From positions 1,240,001-1,304,000 of the forward strand of contig JACCLO010000004.1 of assembly GCA_029448655.1 (NCBI GenBank): DNA of 64,000 nucleotides, written 5' to 3'. Of this stretch, positions 21,701 through 29,591 are shown one piece after another; within the stretch, counting starts at the first letter, position 1; each line of letters opens with the position of its first letter. A model generated the notes under the pieces. That model did no database searches and was not told the origin of the DNA. It worked only from the letters and a program-made list of their open reading frames with translations. The position numbers and the translations under genes were made by a program. Source of the DNA: Wolfiporia cocos (lineage: Eukaryota; Basidiomycota; Agaricomycetes; Polyporales; Phaeolaceae).

Positions 21701-23210
21701 TCATGATATTACCGTCGGAAATGATCATTCCTAGGTATTCAATGGAAGATTGTTCGAAAAAGCACTTTTCGGGCTTCGCATACAAGTCCGAGTCCTTCAG
21801 GGTTTTGAGTACCCCTTTGGTAAGTCGCCGATGTTCCTCCATATCATTCCCAAAAATCAAGATGTCGTCTAGGTAGACAACCACCTTGCCGGTCCGAATG
21901 AACGGTGCGAGGATAGAATTCATCATCGCTTGGAACGTTGCGGGGGCATTGCAGAAACCGAAATACATTACCGTTGCCTCGTATAGTCCACGGTGTATAA
22001 TAAACGCCGTCTTCCATTCATCACCTTCCTTGATGCGGACATTGTTATATCCCCATCTAAGGTCGATTTTGGTGAAGATGGTCGCATGGGACAATTGATC
22101 GATGAGATCATCGATCCGAGGTATCGGATAACGATTTTTCACGGTTATTTCGTTTAGCCTCCTGTAATCGACAACCATCCGCAGTCCTCCGTCCTTTTTG
22201 TGGACGAAGAAAACCGGGGATGCCATCGGACTTTCGGATGGTTGAATGTAACCCTTCCGTAGTTCGGTGTCTATCCACTCATCCAAGCTATTACGCTCTT
22301 GGGGAGACATTTTGTATGGTTTTACCGGGGGAGGAAGCTGCGCATCTGGTTCAAGCACTATGGCGTGATCCCAGGGCTTCCGTTCCGGCATCCTCTCTGA
22401 CGCCTTTTGTGAGAACACCGTTGGCCCATACTCTTGGTATTGTTCGGGCACTAACGATTTCCATTTTTCAATGTCAATCGATGGTGTGTTTTCCTCACGG
22501 TCGTCTGCTTCGTCGAGGTCTTTGTCAAGTACCTCGGCTACCAACTGTGTCAGCAGGTTCATTTCCTCGTCGTCAAGGGTTGACACCCAAGCGATCAAAG
22601 GATTTTCGGGGTCCTCCTCTCCTAGTATGTCCACGGGAGTGTCCCAAATCGAATTTACTTCGATGATTTCCTTTTCTGGGAGTTCAACTGCTTCCTCCTC
22701 AGAAGGGCGGTTACCCTTTTTTCTGGCGTAAGGTTGGTCATGTGTACAGCGTGCATATTCCATTTCTTCCTTCCTCCAATCAAAGGTAGGATTGTGGAGG
22801 CGCAACCAGTCATAGCTAAGGATTAGGTCTGGTTCTAGGTGCATGACCGTCAGACCTATTTTTTCCTTGTGTGTGCCATGTTGCATAAATGCTTTCACTG
22901 ATTGCGTTAAGCGGCCGGCGACGTTTTCTGTTCCGTCTGCGTTTGTAACCGTAATGGGAAACGCTAGTTTGTCGGTGACCAGCTTATGTTTATCGACCAA
23001 TCGTTGTGATATGACCGATATGGTTGCACCACTGTCGATTAAAGCCAGAGCCTGCACTTTTTGCCCATATACCCAGAGTGTTACTTCGACACGGAAAGAT
23101 CGAGCGAAGTCGCGCGCATCGTTGCCAAAAATGTGATACATTGACTCGAATACACTCTTTACAGCGGGTATGGGACTAAAATTACATGGGAGCACAAGTG
23201 GGCAGGTCAT
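18783..23210 (-). CDS. pol: Pol polyprotein of element C (PR-RT-RH-IN-chromodomain-dUTPase)
   Basis: An intact 1475-residue polyprotein, close in layout to that of B. Protease (ALIDSGATISVI), RT with YLDD (VVVYLDDILIFG), RNase H (ETDASDFATGAVL), integrase with zinc module (CDICQRMK) and DDE core (SDRGTQFASKL, ADGQTERVNQ), chromodomain (EEWEVEAILDHR, YLIHWKGTG), then dUTPase with IGYDLYA, GRIAPRSGL, AGVIDHDYRGEV, KGDRIAQLI and a final TQGFGSTG. A ~40-residue insertion separates dUTPase motifs 4 and 5, unlike B. The start chosen is ATG 23210, whose A is the last base of the gag TGA (TGATG). This suggests coupled termination and reinitiation in place of a frameshift fusion. Confidence 0.95.
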   Translation of the reverse strand: MTCPLVLPCNFSPIPAVKSVFESMYHIFGNDARDFARSFRVEVTLWVYGQKVQALALIDSGATISVISQRLVDKHKLVTDKLAFPITVTNADGTENVAGRLTQSVKAFMQHGTHKEKIGLTVMHLEPDLILSYDWLRLHNPTFDWRKEEMEYARCTHDQPYARKKGNRPSEEEAVELPEKEIIEVNSIWDTPVDILGEEDPENPLIAWVSTLDDEEMNLLTQLVAEVLDKDLDEADDREENTPSIDIEKWKSLVPEQYQEYGPTVFSQKASERMPERKPWDHAIVLEPDAQLPPPVKPYKMSPQERNSLDEWIDTELRKGYIQPSESPMASPVFFVHKKDGGLRMVVDYRRLNEITVKNRYPIPRIDDLIDQLSHATIFTKIDLRWGYNNVRIKEGDEWKTAFIIHRGLYEATVMYFGFCNAPATFQAMMNSILAPFIRTGKVVVYLDDILIFGNDMEEHRRLTKGVLKTLKDSDLYAKPEKCFFEQSSIEYLGMIISDGNIMMDPKKYAGVQDWPRPTKVKEIQAFLGFANFYRRFIEGFSKIAKPLTMLTKKSEAWHWDAEQENAFQTLKEAFTKAPVLRIPSHDQPFRVETDASDFATGAVLSQLDPTDKKFHPVAYYSKSLSAPERNYEIYDKEMLAVIRALEEWRHYLEGHPEKFEIWSDHLNLTYFKTAQKLTRRQARWALYLSRFNFQMKHKPGKTMLTADPLSRRPDHEEGVDLDNRDQVLLKPEWFEQEYMAMALDTSHAAPQSEDESILREIRKALLDDKVTKDYKELLSSGPREFKKDLSEWNYEGGLLLRRGKVYVPATPADIRRQVVEYHHDHKSAGHFGRYKTYELLSRNYWWPGMFVYVKKYVDGCDICQRMKNHPQKPYGPLQPLPVPSGPWEVVTIDLITQLPPSGMHDAIMVVVDRLTKRARFFPIENTFSTKDLATILYQKVYPLHGLPKQIVSDRGTQFASKLFGEWCTLLGIQRSMTTAYHPQADGQTERVNQILEQYLRCYINTYQKDNWSEFLPTAKIAYNNAASETTKESPFLVELGRHPIAGPSSFEPSRNKDLVEIANTRFSAQEKAKAAMKIAAERWSWYYDQKKQVVPFKVGDKVLVDVRSWQDTERSLAPRYIGPFRITEKLGPVTFKVYMDAQYRAYHPVFHASKLVMYKESTIEGQKSHPPAADRPMEMEDPEEWEVEAILDHRNRRGRWEYLIHWKGTGPAEDTWEIEEHLANAKEILDEYKAKYSALSTDPNQPLRRSTRLGGIRQTIAVFDPDSPDWDSDTCVWPDDWPQYRDDVDPTQPKVYYKRDPFTGQWVHSDVEFNEDMEIEVRVNGKLPTRGTTDAIGYDLYAAQDILINSWKSASVPTDIRIKVPYGTYGRIAPRSGLAKKGIDVLAGVIDHDYRGEVFVMLMNLTGDPYQVKKGDRIAQLICEVAITPEIQESMTKEKFEREIRPHLHGSGPYNEQFNKPTKRITQGFGSTGR

Positions 23211-25447
23211 CACATGTGCTCGGTGGGAAAACCCGAGGCAGAGCTTCCGTAGATGCCCAGGGTGTTCGCGGAGTCGGCTATCCGCTTGCGAAGCCAGGGC
23301 AAATGTGTCCTGATGGAGTCGCCCGACGGTGTAGGCGCAGTCGAAGTCGAGCCAGTCGACTGGGTCTGGACGGGGCTGGTGCTTTCTGCCGATCGCACCG
23401 GGCTCCCGCTTTTCTCCTCATCGCTGATGCGCGTAGTGGGGGCCAGAGGAACCACCTCTGGTTGTTTCGGAACGTTGGTCCGGATGGTCCCTACGGTGGC
23501 TTGGGGGGACTCATCTTCGTCGTCAGTCACCAGTTCCTGGGTGCTGACGATTCGGACCTTGTATTTCTTTTTCGGGTCCAATTTCTTCTGGCCCGACTGT
23601 TGCGTTCCGCTTGACGAGCCTGTCGGCTTCGTCGTTCCGCTTCCACTACTGGCCGGCTTGGCTTCCTTCGGCTTGTTCTTAGGGTTCTCGGGACAGTCGC
23701 CCCATTTGTGTTGTCCGGGGTGCTTGCGACGGTCCTTCCCGTAAGAGCCGGTTTCCTTTGCCTTGCCTTTGCCTTTGTCATCAGCCTTGGCAGGCTTCGA
23801 CGTAGCTTTGTCGGTGGTCTTGCCAGACCCCGACGACTCCTTCCTTTTTTCTTCCTCAAAGATCTTGCCTTTGAGCTTATCCGGGTATTGCCTCTTGTAG
23901 AGGTCGATGGCCATATCGAGGTATACCTCCCAGTCGGTCGGCATTGTGAAGCCGGGCACCAATTCCAAGGTAGCGAGGGTCTCTCGCACCGTTTCCGGGA
24001 GAATCCGTTTGATGTGACTGAACAATGTCTTGTTGTCAGTCTCGGCCAGGCGAGCCAAGGTCCTGAGCTTCTGTGCCCAAGAAAAGAAGTCCGATTGGAG
24101 CTTCTTTTTCCCTTCGTCTCCGAAGTACCCTTCAATCTCTTTTTCGGCAATTTCCTTGTCCGTCTTCTTGCCGTACACCTTCTCGATTGTTTCCGCAAAC
24201 GTTTTCCAGGTGTGCCCCGAGGTTTGTCCGGCGGCGATCTTATCAACTACCGGCGACATGTACTGGTAGGCCTCGCCTGTAAGCCGTAGCAGGGCTTGGC
24301 GAACTTTGTCTTCCTCGAGGGTAACCTTGGCGTCCGCGAAATACATGCCCATTTTTTGGATCCATTCTTTCGATGAGATGGAATCCTTAGGGCCCGAGAA
24401 TTTGGGCGGCTGAGTCGGTTTGGTCTGTTGGAAGTTGACCGTTGTGGCAGCTGCTGTCGCGGCTGCCGGTGCGTTTTTTAGAGCGGTTAACTCCGCTTCG
24501 AGTTGGTCGATTCTATTAATTAGTGCCGTGACCTGGGCACCGCTGGGTCCCGCGGTTGGGACTGCCGGACGCTTTTGTAGTACTGCGATATCTTTTTCGA
24601 TGCGGACGAACCGATTTTCGGAAAGGGTGTCCAATTGTTGCCGCAAACTCTCTGCTTCCTCTAGTGCTTCGATTCGATTTTGAAGCACCTGGTTATGACT
24701 CCGAATCTGGTTGGTCTTGTTCCAGACCATTTCCATATTCGTGTCTACCCGGCTTTTGTATGCCGCGAGGTTGCTGTAGAGGTGGTTCTTGGCTTGGTAC
24801 AGCGCTTCCCTGTAAGCTTCTTTTCCCACCTGCAGAACTTCGTCTGGGGCGGCCACTTCCAGAGTGCGCTGCAACCTTCCCATCAATTCATTCTCGCTTC
24901 TTTCCGGCTGCGCGACTATTTCCAGGGTTCCCCTTTCATAGGAGGGGAGGAGATCGGGGAGCGTCCCAAATAGGGGCTCCGTGTCGACTGGTTCTTCTGG
25001 CCGTGGAGTCTCGCTGCCTTCGGGGGTGATGACTGCTCGGCGTGCGGGTGTTTCCGGGTTGAAGAGCCTGGCGGCTCTTGTGCGTGGCGACGCCTCTTCC
25101 TGCGAGTACCAGTGGACGTCACCATAGTAGACTATGAGGTCCGCTAGGGAGATGGCGGTACAATAGTTGTCCCACCTCCACCATGAAATGTGGTTTCTAG
25201 TCGAATCTTCCCCATAGTACTTGATGTACGCTGTATGGTTCACGTTCAGGGAAGGGCGCACATGCGCCGGAATTGAGTTGAAGGAGGTCACACTCCCCCT
25301 AACTCTGATGCCGAATACGACTCGCAGGTAGTCCATCAAGCAGGTTTGCTCTCCGGGCCACGCATGCTTGCCGACGGCGGGGCGGTAGGCCGTAGCCACC
25401 TTGTGGGTGTTGTACAAAGCGCCTTGGACGATTGTGTAGGACACCAT
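23210..25447 (-). CDS. gag: Gag of element C
   Basis: A 745-residue capsid protein. The N-terminal ~150 residues (starting MVSYTIVQGALYNTH) are unlike B's Gag. A long coiled-coil region follows (around residues 215-310), then a retrotransposon capsid domain beginning near QPPKFSGPKDSISSKEW that resembles B's. The basic tail is Lys/Ser-rich. Where B has a CCHC knuckle, C has only a remnant (HPGQHKWGDCPENP) with the first two cysteines missing. RNA binding may therefore rely on the basic tail. The gene starts 152 nt after ORF0 and ends at the TGATG overlap with pol. The frame is intact. Confidence 0.93.
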   Translation of the reverse strand: MVSYTIVQGALYNTHKVATAYRPAVGKHAWPGEQTCLMDYLRVVFGIRVRGSVTSFNSIPAHVRPSLNVNHTAYIKYYGEDSTRNHISWWRWDNYCTAISLADLIVYYGDVHWYSQEEASPRTRAARLFNPETPARRAVITPEGSETPRPEEPVDTEPLFGTLPDLLPSYERGTLEIVAQPERSENELMGRLQRTLEVAAPDEVLQVGKEAYREALYQAKNHLYSNLAAYKSRVDTNMEMVWNKTNQIRSHNQVLQNRIEALEEAESLRQQLDTLSENRFVRIEKDIAVLQKRPAVPTAGPSGAQVTALINRIDQLEAELTALKNAPAAATAAATTVNFQQTKPTQPPKFSGPKDSISSKEWIQKMGMYFADAKVTLEEDKVRQALLRLTGEAYQYMSPVVDKIAAGQTSGHTWKTFAETIEKVYGKKTDKEIAEKEIEGYFGDEGKKKLQSDFFSWAQKLRTLARLAETDNKTLFSHIKRILPETVRETLATLELVPGFTMPTDWEVYLDMAIDLYKRQYPDKLKGKIFEEEKRKESSGSGKTTDKATSKPAKADDKGKGKAKETGSYGKDRRKHPGQHKWGDCPENPKNKPKEAKPASSGSGTTKPTGSSSGTQQSGQKKLDPKKKYKVRIVSTQELVTDDEDESPQATVGTIRTNVPKQPEVVPLAPTTRISDEEKSGSPVRSAESTSPVQTQSTGSTSTAPTPSGDSIRTHLPWLRKRIADSANTLGIYGSSASGFPTEHM

Positions 25448-25599
25448 TGCTGGACATCATTCGTCAGCTTGAGTTATTTTCTTCTTTAAACAATAATTCA
25501 AGAAAAAAGTGCCTTTTCAGGACTTAAGTGCCTTTTCAGGACTTTTCGCAATCAATGCCATGCACCAAAAATAAATGCCTTTCCAGGACTTTCTATCTA

Positions 25600-26415
25600 C
25601 TACAGCTGGGGTTTACCGAGGTCGAAGTTGAGACCGCTATGTACTAGGTGTGTTTTTAAGTACGTAACGTGCTGTTTCACGTCTAGGTCTCCAAAGACGT
25701 GCTCCACCCTCCTGAGGTATTTTTCGAGGCGGCGGAGATCTTCGTTCTTCATGGAGTCCTGACGGACTCTTTGCTCCAGGTGTGTGGAGAGATCGTCAAA
25801 ATCGGTGACGAGGGTGGTGAATTTTGCTATTATCGGGGCCGTGGTGGTTGCGTCGGGGACTTTCCATAGCCGGAAAAGGTTTTTGTGGGCGGCGTTCATC
25901 TGTTTGTCGACGTCCAAGAACCATTCCCACTTTTTCTCCGTGCAGTGGACGTCCCTTGGGTTCGCAAGACCCCACTTCTCGACCCACTCGGCCGGCATCC
26001 TAAGCTCCTCCACTCTCTCCAAAAGCGACTTCTTTGGGGGCTCAATTCGCTCCCGAAGACTCCTCACCATTCTCTCTTCCTCAACCCTCTTCCTGGCTGC
26101 CTCGGCGATCAGCTGATCCAGTGATTGTTTCTGGATCCGAGCTTCGAGCTTCTCCTTCTGTCGGAGAAGCTTGTCGAGCTTCTTCCGCCTGATGTCGTCG
26201 AGGGCGGCCTCGTGGTTGACCCTTCGGATCTCCTCCGGGTCGGGGTTCGGCTTCTTGTAGAAGACGTCTTTGCCCTTTCGGGACTTTCCTCGCTTTGGGG
26301 CTGTGACCGCGGAAATGCGGTCTTCGAGCGATTTAGAGGAGGCAATGTGCCAATCCTCGCGCTCCCCCATAGCGGCATTTCTCGGAGTAACCGTGAAACG
26401 TGGTGCTTTCGGCAT
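25600..26415 (-). CDS. ORF0 of element C, basic coiled-coil protein upstream of gag
   Basis: A 271-residue intact ORF before gag, from ATG 26415 (MPKAPRFTVTPRN). The N-terminal part is basic. Residues ~70-135 form a very charged helical stretch (RRKKLDKLLRQKEKLEARIQ and neighbours). The C-terminal half is mostly helical (TTLVTDFDDLSTHLEQRV, LRRLEKYLRRVEHVFG). No named family is recognised. It shares position, size class, charge pattern and a C-terminal sequence pattern with ORF0 of B, so the pair looks like a conserved accessory gene of this lineage. It could be a chaperone, packaging or targeting factor; none of these can be read from the sequence. Confidence 0.8.
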   Translation of the reverse strand: MPKAPRFTVTPRNAAMGEREDWHIASSKSLEDRISAVTAPKRGKSRKGKDVFYKKPNPDPEEIRRVNHEAALDDIRRKKLDKLLRQKEKLEARIQKQSLDQLIAEAARKRVEEERMVRSLRERIEPPKKSLLERVEELRMPAEWVEKWGLANPRDVHCTEKKWEWFLDVDKQMNAAHKNLFRLWKVPDATTTAPIIAKFTTLVTDFDDLSTHLEQRVRQDSMKNEDLRRLEKYLRRVEHVFGDLDVKQHVTYLKTHLVHSGLNFDLGKPQL

Positions 26416-27103
26416 GACTACATAAAAAGAAGTCTAAGTAAGCTATTCTAGTGGAAATCACGCGGTCTTCTGTCGGGGCTTATCGTCGCTTCTTGATGTG
26501 TCGTGCGCTTATCCTCCGGAGTCAATGGGCGCTCCGCCCTCGACCGGAGTTAGTGTCGGCGACTGGATGGCGTCTCTCTCACGCTACCAGGTGGGGGATA
26601 CAGCAGGTCGTCTTCCCTTGACGCCTGGGAATGCAGGATTTGGGGTATTACACCCCGCATGTGCCCACGCCTCACTCCAGTTAGGTGGCTGCCAGTGTTT
26701 AAACCAAACCCATGCCCTGAGGGACTTAGAGGGCGCCAAGGCCAGAACTCTAACGTTCTGAAGCCGTATCGGCAGCGGTTCTAGGCAGGGCAACTCGTGC
26801 CCACCATCCCAACTCTAAATAGAGTGGCCCCTGTACGCCTGGGGATAGGCGAGAAGGTCGTCTCCGGCCCGGTCAAGTAGTTACACCGTTGCCATCGATT
26901 CCCAACATATGGGGAAAGGCTTGGCAGCCAGTCCCCGGTTCCGCTTAAGCCTACGGTCCGGCTGTTTGCCCGAAGGCGGTGATCCCCCAGAGCCCACTAA
27001 GGATACCCCGCTGCCTGGCGGCGAGCGGGGGTGCGCAGACGGCGACGAAAAACCCCTAAGAAGAAAAAATCCCAGACCCTCAAAGAGGGCGGGGGCGAAA
27101 GCA
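26416..27103 (-). other. Untranslated leader of element C
   Basis: About 0.7 kb between the primer-binding site and ORF0. No convincing reading frame. It corresponds to the 1.2-kb leader of B. Confidence 0.55.
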
Positions 27104-27115
27104 AGTTCTATTCAT
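27104..27115 (-). promoter_or_regulatory. Self-priming primer-binding site of element C
   Basis: In element sense ATGAATAGAACT follows the 5' LTR after one base. It is the perfect 12-nt reverse complement of the LTR segment AGTTCTATTCAT (plus-strand 27227-27238), which starts 34 nt after a TATATATA box. Confidence 0.87.
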
Positions 27116-27116
27116 A

Positions 27117-27735
27117 TAACACAAGATAACACTTACTTGATATGTTCTTGGTAGTTGCTGGTTAGGCAAGGGATAAGCAGGTGTTAAGCAGGATACGTTG
27201 AGTGGTTAACTCGTAGTATGAATGCAATGAATAGAACTGAGGCAATAGCGCTCAGCAAGTCCAGTATATATACATGATAAATAAGACCCCTAACAGTCTT
27301 ATTAGATAATACTAATGTCCGTATTCGTATGTACAAGTCCCCAGGTACCTAAGTACTTAGTAATATACGATAAATACATATGCCGATCAAAACCGGGATA
27401 TAGAAAGGCGGCGTAGGCCGCACGAATGGCGTTTTGCGCTCTTGTCATTACAAAGACGGGGCGTGACCAAAGCCCGGTCCGCTGACGTTTATACGCTGAC
27501 TGCTTCCGGACGGAACGTCCGATTGGCTGGAACTAGACATGTGACTGATGGTAACTACTAGTGATAAGATAAGACCGTCGTTACGGGAGATAACGCGGCC
27601 ATCATTTGGCACGTATGTAACCGTTAACTTATGAACCAGATAAGCTAGTTATTGGTCTAGAAAGTCGTAGATAATTCGTAGAATTGCTGGAAAAATAGTA
27701 AGAAATATAGGGAAACTAGGAGAATTCTTGTGACA
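27117..27735 (-). repeat. 5' LTR of element C
   Basis: 619-bp LTR with TATATATA at plus-strand 27265-27272 and predicted transcript start at 27238. It differs from the 3' LTR at three CpG sites only. Confidence 0.96.
27227..27272 (-). promoter_or_regulatory. Core promoter of element C (TATA box to self-primer)
   Basis: TATATATA (27272-27265, minus sense) stands 34 nt before the A at 27238. The spacing is the same as in B, and the first 12 transcribed bases complement the primer-binding site. Confidence 0.75.
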
Positions 27736-27740
27736 ACAGC

Positions 27741-29591
27741 CAGCACTCCGTCCCCCGTTGGTCAGTACCATCGGTTCCGGAAGAACGCTTCCGACCGGTC
27801 GAAAACTGGGGGAGATCCATCCACATGGGATCTCCCCCACCGGTGAACTCGGCGACCCGTCCGGCATCGAACGCGGGCACCCGGCAGACAAATCCTTTCC
27901 TGCCAGGCTACACCCCCCCGATCATCACGCCCCAGGTCCCCTACTCGGCTATGGCAGCAGCTCCGGTCCCTCCGTCAGCTCCCCCCGCAAACGTGCACGC
28001 GAACACCTGGAGAGCCGCGCCTCTTCAGGGAACACGGGCATCGATGTGGCGGCCCGAGAAACTGGCTAGCTTGCAATGGGACGCATACTCAATGCTCCCG
28101 GAACCACAGCCTGACCCCCGGTACAAGTCCAAGGTGCGCGAACCCGAACCCTTCACCGGCAAGAACTTCATCGCCTGGGTAATGCGCCTAAAATTGTACA
28201 TCGACGACAACCGGCCGCTGCTCTTCACAGACAGCAAGAAAATCGGCACGGCTATCTCGTTGATACGGGGACCCAAGGTGGACTCCTGGGTAACGGCCTT
28301 CACGCAGGAGCACTACCGTGACGGACAATGGCATCTGAGTTGGTTACGCTTCATTTGGGAGCTACACCAGAAATTTGACGACCCCGACTTGGAAAAGAAG
28401 TCGGCGGTCGCCGCGGAAAAACTCAGCATGACCATCGGCAAGGGTGAGGAGTACTTCCAGGAGCTGGAAAGACTTCTTTCGGAGGCAAAGTACGACAAGG
28501 AAAACCAGATTGTTCATCGCTGGGTCACCGCCACCATCCCAAAAGAAATCTACACGGCAGTACACTCTGCCTTCGTCACCACCACGGTAAATGACAAGTC
28601 GCAACGTGGATACAACGTCCAGATCCCCGAGGACTACGAATCCTGGAAACAGGCCATCCTCCGGACGGACAACGCAATGCGCCGACTCCGCAACGAAGAA
28701 AAGCTGCGCCACGGTCGAGACACGGGTAAGGGCGTCACCGACAAGGGAAAAGGTCGGGCGACAACATCGTCATCGGGAACCACGCAGTCCGAGCCCACCG
28801 CGGAAGAACGGGCCAACTTGCTCAAGAGGAAGTGCCACTCTTGCAGCAAGACACAAGCAGAGGCACCAGGGAAGGGCTGCAACAAGCCCGTCTGGCACCA
28901 ACCCAACTGGAAGCCCCGAGCAGCTACCAGTGGAGGGAACACTGGTGCCGGACCCTCACAACCGGCGCTCACCCGCCAGGCCGTCAAAGGCCCACCCGCA
29001 GAAAAAGTCCTTGGGGAAGTATCCCAGGAGGACTTCGTGCGAATGGTGGCTGCCTGGGCCAAGGAAAATCCGGAGGCTGCGAAGGAAGCCGGATTCACTC
29101 AGGTACGTCCCCTCTCTAATAATAAATTTTCAGTTCTGGAGATCAAGGAACCAGTAAATGTCTCTATTTCCGAATCTGCCTTGGAGGGTAACGAACCGGT
29201 GGATGGACTATATGGGCTAGGAACCGGGGCCCCGATATTTGATTACATATCTGTACCACGTTCAGTAGATTTGGCGCCTGGTGACGACGACGGAGCTTCA
29301 ACATGCTCCGACGATTCGTTTGTAACAGCCTCAGAGGAGCCTCCCACCGGAGCTTGGCGGGAGGATAAAACCGTGCTTAATTCCTCTATTATAAACAAAG
29401 TAAACTATGTGCCAATGGACGTAGACCCGGTTGTAGACTCAGATGTGCAAATGGCAGACGCATCTAAGCCTACAGTCCAGAAAAAGACGGAAAAGAAAAT
29501 GCGGCGTCGACGAGCCAAGCAGAAGGCTGTCACGCTCGACATATACCTAGACCACCCGCGGGCAATCCCCCCTGAGCACAAAAGCGAATGA
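27741..29591 (+). pseudogene. gag: Gag of element D, C-terminal piece
   Basis: Continuation of D's Gag after element C, in phase with 17495-18073. It contains the capsid-like domain (EPFTGKNFIAWVMRL onwards, then GKGEEYFQELERLLSEAKYD). An unusual Cys/His cluster follows: CHSCSKTQAEAPGKGCNKPVWH, split here as CX2C, CX10C and CX5H, in place of a canonical CCHC knuckle. After an acidic linker comes a basic stretch (KKMRRRRAKQK) and then VTLDIYLDHPRAIP, which aligns with the first strand of the dUTPase that continues beyond the TGA at 29589-29591. Gag and the dUTPase-Pol region are therefore in one frame, with the stop lying inside the dUTPase domain. Confidence 0.88.

Larger units (their letters stand above)
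18074..27735 (-). mobile_element. Complete Ty3/Gypsy chromovirus C, nested in D gag
   Basis: A 9662-bp LTR retrotransposon on the minus strand with the same layout as B: 5' LTR, leader, ORF0, gag, pol with chromodomain and C-terminal dUTPase, 3' LTR. Flanked by ACAGC at 18069-18073 and 27736-27740. The 619-bp LTRs differ at three positions, all CpG against TpG. All three genes are open. Recently inserted, though older than B by LTR divergence. Confidence 0.97.
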
